NCBI GenBank assembly: GCA_903822495.1 | Contig: CAIJPD010000049.1 | Span: 1 to 45,873 of the forward strand | Source of the DNA: an uncultured Chloroflexota bacterium | GTDB lineage: Bacteria > Chloroflexota > Limnocylindria > Limnocylindrales > CSP1-4 | Direction: 5' to 3' | Length of the DNA stretch: 45,873 nt | Part shown: piece after piece, positions 16,793 through 26,162 of the stretch | How positions within the stretch are numbered: position 1 is the stretch's first letter | Layout of the letters: each line of letters starts with the position of its first letter | Notes under the pieces: generated by a model | Told to the model about the DNA's origin: nothing | The model's input: the letters and a program-made list of their open reading frames with translations, nothing else | Databases searched by the model: none | Made by a program: the position numbers and the translations under genes

Positions 16793-17247
16793 GGCTGGGC
16801 CCCGAAGGCGCGGGCGTCCAGCTCGTCCTGGAGGATGATGGCGGCGGCTTCGCGATCCACGCGCGCACGATAGGCGTTGCGCTGGCTTCGCGTCGGCGGT
16901 CCACCGCTCCGGCCACGCTTCATGGGCCCGATCCGCTGCTCCGCGAGGTGGCTGGTGAGGCGTTCGTCGCGCATGGTCAGGGGCAGCCCCAGGCGCTCCA
17001 CCATCGCGTCGGCCCATGCCCGGGTGATGTCGGCCTGCGGGCCGTGTGCCCCGGACGCGTGGAGCGGGAGCCCCACGACCAACTCGGCCACGTGCTGCTG
17101 CGCGATCACCTGGCCCAGCCGGGTGGCGTCCTCGTCGAGCGTCCTCGCCCTGTCCAGCGTCACGAGCGGCATGGCGCGGCCGTCCGGGTCGGCAATGGCC
17201 AGGCCGATCCGCCGCTCGCCGAGGTCAATCCCCAGCAGGCGCGTCAC
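16789..17247 (-). CDS. ruvX: Holliday-junction resolvase-like RNase, RuvX/YqgF family
   Basis: RNase H-fold protein implicated in pre-16S rRNA 5' processing. It has 152 residues. LLGIDLGERRIGLAIADPDG is the classic N-terminal strand with the first acidic residue, LVVGLPLHASG matches the second motif, and RDERLTSHLAEQRI and the DREAAAIILQDEL end match the third. The central RSGGPPTRSQRNAYRARV insertion is basic. The GTG at 17247 overlaps the preceding membrane-protein stop as GTGA, and its stop overlaps mltG. Confidence 0.93.
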   Translation of the reverse strand: MTRLLGIDLGERRIGLAIADPDGRAMPLVTLDRARTLDEDATRLGQVIAQQHVAELVVGLPLHASGAHGPQADITRAWADAMVERLGLPLTMRDERLTSHLAEQRIGPMKRGRSGGPPTRSQRNAYRARVDREAAAIILQDELDARAFGAQP

Positions 17248-19052
17248 TTCTGCGAGCCGCTCGGCACGGGAGCGACGGAGGGACTGCGCGAGGGCTGGAT
17301 GGCGAGCGAGGCGACCGGAGTGTTGCCGGAGGGAGCCGGCGAGCCACCGCCAGGAGCCGGTGATGCCGAGGCGGGCTGGGTGACCGTGAGCCGGACCTTG
17401 GCAAGCGAGCCCGGGATCGACGTCACCCAGTCGGGCCAGACCGTGATCCGGACGTCGCCGAATGGCTCCAGCACCGTCCGGGCAGCCGCGATGGATTTGC
17501 CCAGCACCTGCCGACGCAGCGCCTCGACATCGATCTCGCGGACCCGCTCGCCGCGGGCGCGGACGGCGAACGTGACGGCCTCACCGATCGCGGCCGGCGG
17601 GTCCACGGTGATCCTGGTCGATGCGGCCACGAGGTCATACCCGGCCGGGAGGCTGGCGGCGAGCCGGGACTCCGCGAGGCCAGTCACCGGGTCAGGGTTG
17701 ACCGCGATGGCCGTGGCCGTGGCGCTGAGACCCAGGTCGAAGGTCGCGACGGGCTGGTTGACAAGGGCGTTGGGGTCCGCGGTGGGGGTTGCCTCGCCAA
17801 GCTTCTGGGTCTGGGCGACCAGCTTGGTCCCGGCCGAGATGCTTGCAGGATCTGCCAGCTTCGCGGCATAGGCCTCGGTGAGCCGGGTGCGGAGCGTGGC
17901 GAGCGCCGCATCGACGTCGGACTTCTGGACCTGCGGGCTCTCGGTGTGAACGCCACCCGCGGTGGGCGCGGGGTTGGTCAGCGTGACCAGGTCCGCACGC
18001 GGGTTCTTGGGCCAGGACTTGATGGTTCCGGCACCCACGTTTGCGGCGGGACCCGCCTGGACTGCCGACACCCCGACACTGGCCGTGCCCTTGGTCCCGG
18101 TGTTGAAGTCGGCTTTCCCGATGATGACGGCGGCGACCGTCGCAAACTCCACGCCGTCAGCGGTGCGCAGGATCGTGCCGGCCTCGACCACCCTGGTCCC
18201 AGTCGTGTCAACGCTCGTGAACGTGACCGATCCGCTGGCCTTGACATCCGTCACCAGCTTGCCCGTCGCCTGGAACGTCGCCGAGACGGAGATGGGCCAG
18301 CTCAGGCGCACCGCCGGGACCGCCGACCGGGCCGGGTCCGCGATCGTGATCGACGGATCCGCCGTGATCGTCAGGCTCAGTGGGCCGACGGCCTCGGCGG
18401 CGGGAGTGATCGTGATCTCCGCCGAGGGCAGGATGGCCGTGGCGGCGTATCCGGCGACGGCCGCGATCAGCGCCAGCACGACCACGGCCACGATCGCCCG
18501 GGTGCGATTGAACGCCAGCCGGCGGCGCGGCCCGACGACCGGGACGGAGGCCGCGCTGAAGGCGACCCGGCTCGTCTCGGGTGGCGCGGGGCGGGCCGGC
18601 GGCATGGGCGGCGGCGCGCCGTCCTCGTGCGCCATCGGCGGCCAGCCGCGGGCCGGGTCCCCGGAACGGACGTCACGCGGGCGCGCTCCCAGCACCTCGG
18701 CGACGGCGTCCACCGGCGGTGTCTCGCCTGGGCCGGGCGCCACCAGGCCGGGGCGCGGCTCCGGCACGCTGCCAGCGGCGGTGACCTGCTCCCACTCCAG
18801 GACCGTCGCGTGGGTCACGAGGCCGGCCGATGCGGCCAGGGCCCGTGTCCCGGCATCCGGCGTCACGATCGTCAGGTCGCGCCGCAGCACGGTCGCCTCG
18901 CGGGCAAGGAGTCGGAAGTTGATCCGCGAGCTGGCCAGTCGCGAACCGAACGGCACCACGATCACCACGCCGCCCACGGGTGCCTGCCGGATGCGCGTGA
19001 CCGCCGAGGTGATCTCGTCGTCGACGTCGAGATAGATGACCTGCGCTGCCAT
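17244..19052 (-). CDS. Single-span membrane protein with baseplate-J-like domain
   Basis: A 602-residue protein of unknown role. Residues 1-85 form a cytosolic alpha/beta domain (QVIYLDVDDEITSAVTRIRQ, then SRLASSRINFRLLAREATVL). A Pro-rich linker spans about 95-165, a membrane helix about 185-207, and a large extracytosolic part follows. That part contains a stretch resembling the phage baseplate J/gp47 fold (VEAGTILRTADGVEFATV, then SAVQAGPAANVGAGTI). The C-terminus is Ser/Pro/Ala-rich. The ATG at 19052 overlaps the FtsA-like gene as ATGA and the stop overlaps ruvX. The topology suggests a link between a cytosolic actin-like partner and the cell surface. No other phage genes are present, so it is not a prophage remnant. 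Confidence 0.78.
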   Translation of the reverse strand: MAAQVIYLDVDDEITSAVTRIRQAPVGGVVIVVPFGSRLASSRINFRLLAREATVLRRDLTIVTPDAGTRALAASAGLVTHATVLEWEQVTAAGSVPEPRPGLVAPGPGETPPVDAVAEVLGARPRDVRSGDPARGWPPMAHEDGAPPPMPPARPAPPETSRVAFSAASVPVVGPRRRLAFNRTRAIVAVVVLALIAAVAGYAATAILPSAEITITPAAEAVGPLSLTITADPSITIADPARSAVPAVRLSWPISVSATFQATGKLVTDVKASGSVTFTSVDTTGTRVVEAGTILRTADGVEFATVAAVIIGKADFNTGTKGTASVGVSAVQAGPAANVGAGTIKSWPKNPRADLVTLTNPAPTAGGVHTESPQVQKSDVDAALATLRTRLTEAYAAKLADPASISAGTKLVAQTQKLGEATPTADPNALVNQPVATFDLGLSATATAIAVNPDPVTGLAESRLAASLPAGYDLVAASTRITVDPPAAIGEAVTFAVRARGERVREIDVEALRRQVLGKSIAAARTVLEPFGDVRITVWPDWVTSIPGSLAKVRLTVTQPASASPAPGGGSPAPSGNTPVASLAIQPSRSPSVAPVPSGSQK

Positions 19053-20314
19053 CAGACCTTCATGGCCCGGACCACGCGTCGCAGCGCGGCCTCCAGCGGG
19101 TCTTCGCCGCGCTGGAGCTCGATGGCCTGGAACGCCAGGCCCAGCGGTGTCACATCCTGCTGATCCACCAGCAGCCCCGTCCCGTCGCTGATCGCCTCCA
19201 CCTGGTCGGGGGCCATCAGCGTGACTTCGGGCGGGCGAGCGAATGGCAGCCGGCGCCAGAACGACTCCGCCGCGAGGGCCGCCCTGATCTCCGGCAGCCG
19301 GGACCCGCCGCCGCACAGGTGGATCCGACCCGGCAGCGGCTCACCCGCCGCCAGCTCCTCCAGGACCAGCTCCACTCCCGCCGCCCAGACCTCGACGTCC
19401 TCCGCCACGATCCGTGCCACGTCGGCGTTGCGTTCGTTGGGGAGGCCGCGGGCGTAGTCCACCTTGAGGGCCTCGGCGCGCGGGAAGGGCAAGTTGAGCC
19501 GGTCGGCCAGCGACTTGGTGAACGCACGCCCACCCAGCGCGAACATCCGGGTCCCCTCGATGCCGCCCTGGCGCACCAGCGCGACGTCGGTGGTCCCGCC
19601 GCCCACGTCGATGAACAGCGCGCCGGCCTGCTGGACCTGGCTGGCGCCCAGCACCCGCGCCACCGCATACGGCTCGGCGACCACGTCGAGCAGCTCCAGG
19701 TCCAACTGCTGGGCGACGCTCTGGAGCGCTCCCAGGTGAACCAGCGGCGCGAAGGCGTTGAAGATCCCGATCCGCACATGCCGGCCGCGGAAGCCGATTG
19801 GGTTGGTGAGCGGATAGCCGTCCACCGACGCGCCGGTTACGGCCGCGTGGACCAGGCGCACGTCCACGTTCGGGAGGCCGGTCTCCCAGGTGATCGACCG
19901 CTGCGCCTCGCGGAGCGCCTCGCGCTGGACGCCGTCGATCAGCTTCTGGAGCTCGGCCGCGGTGATGGGCACGTCCGGCTTGGCGCGCTCCTGGGAGTGG
20001 CTGGTGGTGAACCCCTTGACCAGCTCGCCGGCAATCCCGATGACGACCTGCGTCGGACGAAAGCCGGCCATCTCCTCGGCCTCCTGGAGGGCGACCGCGC
20101 AGTTGTCCACCACGGCCCCGATGTCCGCGACGGTCCCCGACTGCATGTGCGACAGCCCCTGCCGGCGCCGGCCGACGCCGCGGACCGTGCCGTGGCCCCG
20201 TTCGTCCACCTCGAAGACCAGGGCCTTGGCGAACTCGGTCCCCACGTCGAGCGCCGTGCAGGCCGACGGCGCCGGCACGTCATCCCGCTGCCAGATCCGG
20301 CGCCAGAAGGACAT
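19052..20314 (-). CDS. FtsA/PilM-like actin-fold ATPase
   Basis: A 420-residue cytosolic protein of the actin/FtsA superfamily. Phosphate-1 is ALDVGTEFAKALVFEV (21-36), phosphate-2 is LFIDVGGGTTDVALV (233-247), and the adenosine motif is IHLCGGGSRLPEIRAAL (331-347). ALGGRAFTKSLADRLNL resembles the FtsA segment before the connecting helix. FtsA usually ends in an amphipathic membrane-binding helix; here the end is LEAALRRVVRAMKV, which could be a weak one. There is no ftsZ or pilus gene nearby. It is coupled to alaS (ATGA) and to the baseplate-J-like membrane protein (ATGA), suggesting these two act together in an envelope or division function. The role is inferred. Confidence 0.82.
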   Translation of the reverse strand: MSFWRRIWQRDDVPAPSACTALDVGTEFAKALVFEVDERGHGTVRGVGRRRQGLSHMQSGTVADIGAVVDNCAVALQEAEEMAGFRPTQVVIGIAGELVKGFTTSHSQERAKPDVPITAAELQKLIDGVQREALREAQRSITWETGLPNVDVRLVHAAVTGASVDGYPLTNPIGFRGRHVRIGIFNAFAPLVHLGALQSVAQQLDLELLDVVAEPYAVARVLGASQVQQAGALFIDVGGGTTDVALVRQGGIEGTRMFALGGRAFTKSLADRLNLPFPRAEALKVDYARGLPNERNADVARIVAEDVEVWAAGVELVLEELAAGEPLPGRIHLCGGGSRLPEIRAALAAESFWRRLPFARPPEVTLMAPDQVEAISDGTGLLVDQQDVTPLGLAFQAIELQRGEDPLEAALRRVVRAMKV

Positions 20315-23103
20315 CAGTCCGGGCGATCCAACGCGCTGCGGACCGCGGCGCGGATGGCGTCGAGGGACGCGGCGATGCCGGCGCGGTTGGTCCCGCGGCC
20401 CTGGGCCATCTCGGGCCGGCCGCCGCCCTTGCCGCCGATGGCCGGGACGGCCGCACGGACCAGGTCCCCGGCGCCGAGCCCACGCGCGATCAGCTCGTCG
20501 GAGACGGTCACGAACAGTTGCGGCTCGTCGGCCTCCAGGGCGAGGGCAATGACCCCGCTGGGCATCAGGCCCCGCAGGTCCTTGGCGATGGCCTTGACCG
20601 TGTCGATGGAATCCCACGCGCCGGCGAACACGAGGACCGGGGTCCCGGCGATGGCTTCGGCGCGATCCGCGAGGTCCCGGGGGCCGGGCAGCGTGGTGCT
20701 GACGCCGGCCTTGAGGCGGCGACGCGTCTCCCTGAGCTCGTCCTGGAGCGCGGCGATCCGGTCGCGGATCCCCTCTGGCGTCTGGGCGCCCAGCGCCGCC
20801 GCCGCCTCGACGACCAGGTCCTGGCGGGCGCGGAACCAGGCGTCCGCCCCGGCACCCGTCAGCGCCTCGATCCGGCGCGAGTTGGACCCAATGCTGCGAT
20901 CGCTGGTGATGACGAAGCCGCCGATCTGGCCGCTGGCCCGGCAATGGGTCCCGCCGCACAGCTCGAACGAGTAGTCGGCGACCTTGACCGTTCGCACGGT
21001 CTCCCCGTACTTCTCGTCGAAGAACGCGTCCGCCCCGCCCTCGACCGCTTCGGGCATCGTCATGGACGCGATGGAGACCGGCCGATCATCACGGATGATC
21101 TCGCGGACCTCGTCCTCGATCGCCCGGATCTCGCCTGGGGTCAGCGCCCGGTCAAACGGGTAGTCGAAGCGCAGGTAGTCCGGCGTGACCAGCGAGCCGG
21201 CCTGGCGCGCACGCTCCCCCACCACGTTGCGGAGGGCGCGGTGGAGCAGGTGCGTGCCCGTGTGGTTGCGCATCGTGGCGGCCCGCCGCTGGGCGTCTAC
21301 CTGGCCGGTGAGCGTCTCGCCCAGTTCCACGCGACCGCGCAGCGTGCCGCGCAGGACGAACATGCCGCCCACGGGCTTCTGGCAGTCCTCGACCTCGAAG
21401 ACCAGCTCGCCGGCGGCGTTCCGATACGCCCCGCGATCGCCCACCTGTCCGCCGCCCTCGGCGTAGAAGGGGGTGCGGTCCACGACCAGCTCGGCGGTCG
21501 CGCCGGCGGGCGCGCGCAGCTCCTCGTCGCCCACCGCGGTCAGTGACTCGTACTCCACGCCGTCGCGCAGGATGGCGAGGACACGGCCCTCGGCGGCCAG
21601 CGACTCGTAGCCAAGGAACGTCGTGGGGCCGGTCCGCCGGACCACTGATTCGTAGACGGCCCCGGCGGTCGCCTGGCGCAGGAGGTCCGCCTTCTTGCCG
21701 GATCGCGAGCGGTCCTTCTGGATGGCCAGCGCGCGGTCGAAGCCGGGCCGGTCCACGGCGACGCCGTACTCCGCAGCCAGCTCGACGGTCAGGTCGACCG
21801 GGAAGCCGTAGGTGTCGTGCAGTCGGAACGCGACCTCCCCGCCCAGGAGGGGGGCGCCCGCCGGCAGGTCCTCCGGGCGGCGGCCCACGACACGCTCCGC
21901 GTCCGTGAGCGGGATCAGCGCCTCCTCCAGGTGGACGGTGCCGGCATCCAGCGTCCGCGCGAACTGGGACTCCTCGCGCAGGATCGCGCCGACGATCTCG
22001 GTGCTGCGCTCGCGGAGGAGCGGGTAGGCGTCGCCCATGCTCTCGATGACGACCCTGGCGGTCTCGGCCAGGAACGGATCGCGGCGGCCCAGGAGCCGGC
22101 CGTGGCGAACCGCGCGCCGCAGGATCCGCCGCAGGACGTAGCCGCGTCCCTCGTTGGATGGGAGCACGCCGTCGGCGATGAGGAACGTGGCGGCCCGGCT
22201 GTGGTCGGCAATGACCTGGTAGCTGAACCGCTCGGCCTCGAACGACTCCGGGTCGTGGCCCAGCAGCTCGCGCATCCGGGCGTGGATGGGCGCGAACAGG
22301 TCGGTGTCGTAGTTGGTGCCGACGCCCTGCAGGACGCTGGCCAGCCGCTCCAGGCCCATCCCCGTGTCGACGCTCTGGATGGGCAGCGGCGTCAGCGATC
22401 GATCGACGGCGAGGTTGAACTCCATGAAGACCAGATTCCAGATCTCGAGCCAGCGCGGGCAGAGCTCGGAGTGGTCCGGGACGCACTCGGGGCCCTCGCT
22501 GAACTCGATCCCCCGGTCGAAGTGGATCTCGGAGCAGGGGCCGGCGGGACCCGTATCGGCCATCCGCCAGAAGTTCTTCTCGTCGCCATGCTCCCAGTCG
22601 CCCCACCGGGCGATGCGCTCCGGCGGCAGGCCGATCTCGGCGCTCCAGACGCCGTAGCTGAAGTCGTCCGTCGCGTAGACGGTGGCGGCCAGGCGGTCGG
22701 CAGGGATCCCCATCTCCCCGGTCAGGAACTCCCACGCCCAGTGGATGGCCTCGCGCTTGAAGTAGTCGCCGAAGCTCCAGTTCCCGAGCATCTCGAAGAG
22801 CGTGTGGTGGCGCGGGGTGCGACCGACTTCTTCGAAGTCGTTGTGCTTCCCCGCGACGCGCAGGCAGCGCTGGTAATCGACCGCGCGGCCGTACGACCGC
22901 TTCTCCGTCCCGGCCAGCAGCTCCTTGAACTGGACCATGCCCGAGTTGGTGAAGAGCAGCGTCTGGTCGCCGCCCGGGACCAGGCTGGCGCTGGGCACCA
23001 CCTCGTGGCCGCGCTCCGCGAAGAAGTCGACGAAGCGCCGCCGGATCTCGTCGGCGGGCATGGGCTTGATGCGGGGGTCGGGGCGGAATGCAGGTGTTGA
23101 CAT
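20314..23103 (-). CDS. alaS: Alanyl-tRNA synthetase
   Basis: Charges tRNA-Ala and hydrolyses mischarged tRNA. The 929-residue protein has the class II aminoacylation domain (LLFTNSGMVQFKELLAG, RCLRVAGKHNDFEEVGRT, HHTLFEMLGNWSFGDYFK). Its editing domain carries the zinc motifs HTGTHLLHRAL and CGGTHCRASGQIGGF, and the C-terminal DHH-linked domain ends with GGKGGGRPEMAQG. ATG 23103 is preferred over an upstream TTG because it lies 8 bases after a TACCAT box. It heads a six-gene coupled cluster through ruvX and mltG to pepP. Confidence 0.97.
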   Translation of the reverse strand: MSTPAFRPDPRIKPMPADEIRRRFVDFFAERGHEVVPSASLVPGGDQTLLFTNSGMVQFKELLAGTEKRSYGRAVDYQRCLRVAGKHNDFEEVGRTPRHHTLFEMLGNWSFGDYFKREAIHWAWEFLTGEMGIPADRLAATVYATDDFSYGVWSAEIGLPPERIARWGDWEHGDEKNFWRMADTGPAGPCSEIHFDRGIEFSEGPECVPDHSELCPRWLEIWNLVFMEFNLAVDRSLTPLPIQSVDTGMGLERLASVLQGVGTNYDTDLFAPIHARMRELLGHDPESFEAERFSYQVIADHSRAATFLIADGVLPSNEGRGYVLRRILRRAVRHGRLLGRRDPFLAETARVVIESMGDAYPLLRERSTEIVGAILREESQFARTLDAGTVHLEEALIPLTDAERVVGRRPEDLPAGAPLLGGEVAFRLHDTYGFPVDLTVELAAEYGVAVDRPGFDRALAIQKDRSRSGKKADLLRQATAGAVYESVVRRTGPTTFLGYESLAAEGRVLAILRDGVEYESLTAVGDEELRAPAGATAELVVDRTPFYAEGGGQVGDRGAYRNAAGELVFEVEDCQKPVGGMFVLRGTLRGRVELGETLTGQVDAQRRAATMRNHTGTHLLHRALRNVVGERARQAGSLVTPDYLRFDYPFDRALTPGEIRAIEDEVREIIRDDRPVSIASMTMPEAVEGGADAFFDEKYGETVRTVKVADYSFELCGGTHCRASGQIGGFVITSDRSIGSNSRRIEALTGAGADAWFRARQDLVVEAAAALGAQTPEGIRDRIAALQDELRETRRRLKAGVSTTLPGPRDLADRAEAIAGTPVLVFAGAWDSIDTVKAIAKDLRGLMPSGVIALALEADEPQLFVTVSDELIARGLGAGDLVRAAVPAIGGKGGGRPEMAQGRGTNRAGIAASLDAIRAAVRSALDRPD

Positions 23104-23111
23104 CGGCGGCA

Positions 23112-23117
23112 ATGGTA
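23112..23117 (-). promoter_or_regulatory. Candidate leaderless -10 box for alaS
   Basis: TACCAT on the minus strand ends 8 bases before the alaS ATG, so transcription would begin at or beside the start codon. No Shine-Dalgarno and no -35 match are visible. Confidence 0.4.
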
Positions 23118-23201
23118 GCGGACGGCGCGGGGCGGGCGGCCGGGAGGCAGACAGACTCGGCGCTACCGGGCCGCGCCGGGGCGGCGCCGGGCGGCAGCGA
23201 G

Positions 23202-23429
23202 TCAGCCCGGGGTGACTTCTGTCCCGCTGGACCGGCCCGCGGAGGGTCCCGGCGCCTGATCGGATCCTGCGGCAGCCGGCACCGCCTGAGCCGTGTGGCC
23301 TCGGCGGCGGCGCTCACGGATAGCCGAGCCGGCAACCACCGCCCCGACGATCGCGCCCCACAGGATCCCGCGAACGAACGTGTCAACGCGCGTCGATCCG
23401 ACAGGCGCGGTGCCTTTCGTGCGCGCCAT
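23202..23429 (-). CDS. Small membrane protein, possibly YtxH-like
   Basis: A 75-residue protein with one hydrophobic Gly-rich segment (VRGILWGAIVGAVVAGSAI, about 19-37) followed by RERRRRG and a low-complexity Ala/Pro/Ser/Gly tail. The glycine-zipper helix plus basic stop resembles YtxH-type small envelope proteins, but similarity is too short to be sure. The ATG at 23429 overlaps the stop of the preceding small gene as ATGA, placing it last in a cysteine desulfurase-mnmA cluster. The 98 bases downstream, before alaS, hold only the alaS promoter. Confidence 0.6.
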   Translation of the reverse strand: MARTKGTAPVGSTRVDTFVRGILWGAIVGAVVAGSAIRERRRRGHTAQAVPAAAGSDQAPGPSAGRSSGTEVTPG

Positions 23430-23704
23430 CAGCCCGGCTTCGTCCGCGATGGGCCAAGCACGGAGATGACCGTCACCACGAGGATCCCGACCCAGGCCAG
23501 GATCGACGCGCCGAGGAGGCTGAAGTCGCCGATCCGGAGGGTCTCCAGGCCCAGCCTTCCGCCCAGCGCGTCACCGGCCCATGCGCCCAGGCACGCGCCC
23601 GCGGCGAGGAGCGGCAGCCGGCCATCGGTGGAGCCGCGGAGCAGCACGTACAGGGCGGTGTGGAAGACCCCGACCAGGAACGCGAGCAGGATGGCCGGGC
23701 TCAT
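23429..23704 (-). CDS. Small three-span membrane protein
   Basis: A 91-residue protein with three hydrophobic segments: MSPAILLAFLVGVFHTALYV, LPLLAAGACLGAWAGDAL and FSLLGASILAWVGILVVTVI. The Gly-x-x-x-Gly spacing in the second helix suggests helix packing. No family is recognised. The ATG at 23704 is one base after the mnmA stop, and the gene's stop overlaps the next small membrane protein as ATGA. A longer frame through mnmA exists but reads as non-coding before this Met. The role is unknown; coupling to a tRNA thiolation gene may be only operon sharing. Confidence 0.65.
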   Translation of the reverse strand: MSPAILLAFLVGVFHTALYVLLRGSTDGRLPLLAAGACLGAWAGDALGGRLGLETLRIGDFSLLGASILAWVGILVVTVISVLGPSRTKPG

Positions 23705-23705
23705 C

Positions 23706-24863
23706 TCAGACCCCGGCCACGGCCGGCGCGGGCCGGTCCCCTGTGGCCAGCCGGGCCATGTGCGAGATCCGGCCGCCGCCCAGGGTGACCTCACCGTCGT
23801 ACAGCACCGCGGCCTGGCCGGGCGCCGCCGCCCATACCGGCGTGTCCGTCTCGACCGCCCAGCGGCCACCGCGATCAGACAGCTCGAGCGTGACCGGGCG
23901 GACCGTCGCCGGCACCAGTGGAGCCCGGTGGCGAATCCGGACCTCGGCACGGAAGGAACCGTCATCGCTCGACGACGGGGGAGGACCGCCGCTGACGAAC
24001 GTCGCGTCCTCCAGTTCGAATCGGCGCGTCTCCAGGTCCTCGCGCCGGCCGATCTGGATCGTGTTGGTCAAGGGATCCAGCCGCGAGACGAAGCGGGGCT
24101 CGCCCAGCGCCACCCCAAGCCCCTGGCGCTGCCCGACCGTGTAGGCCGCGATCCCGCCATGCTGGCCGACCGTGCGACCGTCGGCGTCCACCAGCGGCCC
24201 GGGCCGGCCTTCCCAGCCGGTCCGCTCCCGCAGGGTGGCGCGGTAGTCGCCGCCGGGGACAAAGCAGATCTCCTGGCTCTCCGGCTTGTCGGCGGTGGCG
24301 AGACCCAGTGAGCGGGCCATCGCCCGGACCTCCGGCTTGGTGAGCTCGCCCAGCGGGAAGCGCGCCGCGGCGAGCTGGTCGCGGCGGAGGCCGTACAGGA
24401 AGTAGGTCTGGTCCTTGTCCGCGTCCCGCGCGCGCAGGAGCCGGACCGAGCCATCCGGGGCTTCGGCGCGGCGGGCGTAGTGGCCGGTTGCCACCGCCTC
24501 GCAGTCGTACTGGAACCGCGCTCGGCCCAGCAGCGCCCCGAACTTGAGGTAGCTGTTGCAGTCCACGCAGGGGCTGGGCGTCCGGCCCTCGAGGTAGGCG
24601 TCCAGGAACGGGCGCAGGACGCCCGCCTCGAACTCGCGCTCGAGGTTCATGACGTAGAACGGGATACCCAGCTGGCTCGCCACCCGGCGGGCGTCGTCCG
24701 CCGCGTCCAGGGAGCAGCAGCTCCGGCTGGTCTCCGAGTAGACGTCCGCCCCGTCATGGAGGCGCATCCAGACGCCGACCACCTCGTGGCCCTGCTGGGC
24801 CAGCAGCGCGGCCGCCAGCGACGAGTCCACGCCCCCGGACATCGCCACGAGCACCCGCGTCAT
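23706..24863 (-). CDS. mnmA: tRNA-specific 2-thiouridylase MnmA
   Basis: Thiolates U34 of tRNA-Glu, -Gln and -Lys using persulfide sulfur from a cysteine desulfurase. It has 385 residues. The PP-loop [13 protein letters not shown] is at residues 9-21, the catalytic pair is C102 (in CVDCN) and C200 (in [13 protein letters not shown]), and [20 protein letters not shown] marks the central domain. An additional Cys-Cys pair ([16 protein letters not shown], 49-50) is seen near the ATP domain. The ATG at 24863 overlaps the cysteine desulfurase stop as ATGA, matching the sulfur-donor/acceptor relationship. Confidence 0.95.
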   Translation of the reverse strand: MTRVLVAMSGGVDSSLAAALLAQQGHEVVGVWMRLHDGADVYSETSRSCCSLDAADDARRVASQLGIPFYVMNLEREFEAGVLRPFLDAYLEGRTPSPCVDCNSYLKFGALLGRARFQYDCEAVATGHYARRAEAPDGSVRLLRARDADKDQTYFLYGLRRDQLAAARFPLGELTKPEVRAMARSLGLATADKPESQEICFVPGGDYRATLRERTGWEGRPGPLVDADGRTVGQHGGIAAYTVGQRQGLGVALGEPRFVSRLDPLTNTIQIGRREDLETRRFELEDATFVSGGPPPSSSDDGSFRAEVRIRHRAPLVPATVRPVTLELSDRGGRWAVETDTPVWAAAPGQAAVLYDGEVTLGGGRISHMARLATGDRPAPAVAGV

Positions 24864-26065
24864 GCGCGGACGCCCTGGCCCAACGGATCCGCGGCGATGG
24901 CCGCCGCGGCCGCGCGCTGCGCCTCGAGGATCACGGGGATGATGGCCGCGGCCGCGTCGATCTCCGCCTCGCTGGTCGTCCGGCCCAGCGAGAGGCGCAG
25001 GGCGCCGCGGGCCTCGTCGGCCGGGTAGCCCATGGCGGTGAGCACGTGCGACGGCTCCAGCGATCCGGTGGTGCACGCCGAGCCGACAGACACCGCCACG
25101 CCGGCCAGGTCCAGGGCCATGACCGCGGCGGCCCCATCCACGCCGCGGGCGACCACGCTCAGGAGGCCGGGCAGGCGGCCGGCGGGATGACCCGTTGACT
25201 CCACTCGGCCGTCGGCGAGCAGGGCGCCGGCGAGTCGGGAACGGAGCCGTCGGAGCCGGTCCGCCGTGGTGGCATGCTCCTCCGCCGCAAGTCCCAACGC
25301 GACAGCCATGCCCATCGCCGCCGCGACGTCCTCGGTGCCGGCGCGCCGATAGCGCTCCTGCGTGCCGCCGTGCTGCTGGGCCAGGAGGTGCGTCCCCTGG
25401 CGGAGGTAGAGCACGCCCGCGCCCCTGGGTCCTTCCAGCTTGTGGGATGCGAGCGCAAGGAGGTCCACGCCGAGCGCCTCGACATCGATCGGGAGATAGG
25501 GCGCGGCGGCCACGGCGTCGACGGCCAGCAGGACGCCCTTGTGGGCGTGGACGCGCGCGGCGATCTCCGCGATGGGCTGGATGGTGCCCACCTCGTTGTT
25601 GGCTAGCTGCACCGCGACCAGCGTGGTGCGGTCGTTGATCGCGGCGTCCACCTGGTCGGGATCCACGCGACCGTAGCGGTCAACCCCCAGGCTGACGATC
25701 TCGAATCCGAACTTCTCCAGGTGGAGCAGCGCGTGGCCGACGGCGTGATGCTCCACCGCGGTCGTCACGATCCGGTGCCCGCGGGCCTTCCCGGCCCACG
25801 CGATGCCCTTGAGGGCCAGGTTGAGCGCCTCGGTCCCGCCGGAGGTGATGACGATCTCCCGCGGCTGGGCGTTCAGCGTGGCGCCGATCCGTTCGCGCGC
25901 CTCGTCGAGGCCGGCCCGCGCCAACCGCCCGTGGGCATGCGGCGAGCTGGGGTTGCCGAACACCTCGGTCAGATACGGAAGCATCGCCTCGAACGCCTCG
26001 CGGCGCAGCGGCGTGGTCGCGGCGTGATCGAGGTAGATGGGAAGGGCGGAGGACGGTATCGCCAT
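24860..26065 (-). CDS. Cysteine desulfurase (IscS/NifS family)
   Basis: PLP enzyme that moves sulfur from cysteine to a protein persulfide. It has 401 residues. [35 protein letters not shown] and [11 protein letters not shown] are family motifs. The PLP lysine is K209 in [10 protein letters not shown] and the persulfide Cys is C331 in [13 protein letters not shown], a short group-I/II loop of the kind used for tRNA thiolation in mnmA-linked enzymes. The usual Q of VDAVQAA is Ala here (VDAVAAAP), an odd change near the cofactor. The ATG at 26065 follows a TAGAAT box by 8 bases. mnmA is coupled downstream. Confidence 0.94.
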   Translation of the reverse strand: MAIPSSALPIYLDHAATTPLRREAFEAMLPYLTEVFGNPSSPHAHGRLARAGLDEARERIGATLNAQPREIVITSGGTEALNLALKGIAWAGKARGHRIVTTAVEHHAVGHALLHLEKFGFEIVSLGVDRYGRVDPDQVDAAINDRTTLVAVQLANNEVGTIQPIAEIAARVHAHKGVLLAVDAVAAAPYLPIDVEALGVDLLALASHKLEGPRGAGVLYLRQGTHLLAQQHGGTQERYRRAGTEDVAAAMGMAVALGLAAEEHATTADRLRRLRSRLAGALLADGRVESTGHPAGRLPGLLSVVARGVDGAAAVMALDLAGVAVSVGSACTTGSLEPSHVLTAMGYPADEARGALRLSLGRTTSEAEIDAAAAIIPVILEAQRAAAAAIAADPLGQGVRA

Positions 26066-26073
26066 GGGCGGCG

Positions 26074-26079
26074 ATTCTA
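26074..26079 (-). promoter_or_regulatory. Candidate leaderless -10 box for the cysteine desulfurase-mnmA cluster
   Basis: TAGAAT on the minus strand (5 of 6 consensus) ends 8 bases before the ATG, with no Shine-Dalgarno. This is the best-matching of the start-proximal boxes in the window. Confidence 0.5.
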
Positions 26080-26162
26080 CGCCGGGGCCCGATTGGGGGC
26101 GGCGAGGTGGGCCCGCGGGCGGCAAACGAGGTGTCGGGGGGCCTCGGCCCGGCCGCGTCGGG

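Noticed and set aside
17244..20314. Prophage or tailocin remnant, suggested by the baseplate-J-like domain
   Set aside because: No capsid, tail, terminase, integrase site or lysis genes are nearby. The gene is coupled to housekeeping genes, and the protein has a membrane helix and a cytosolic domain that phage baseplate proteins lack.
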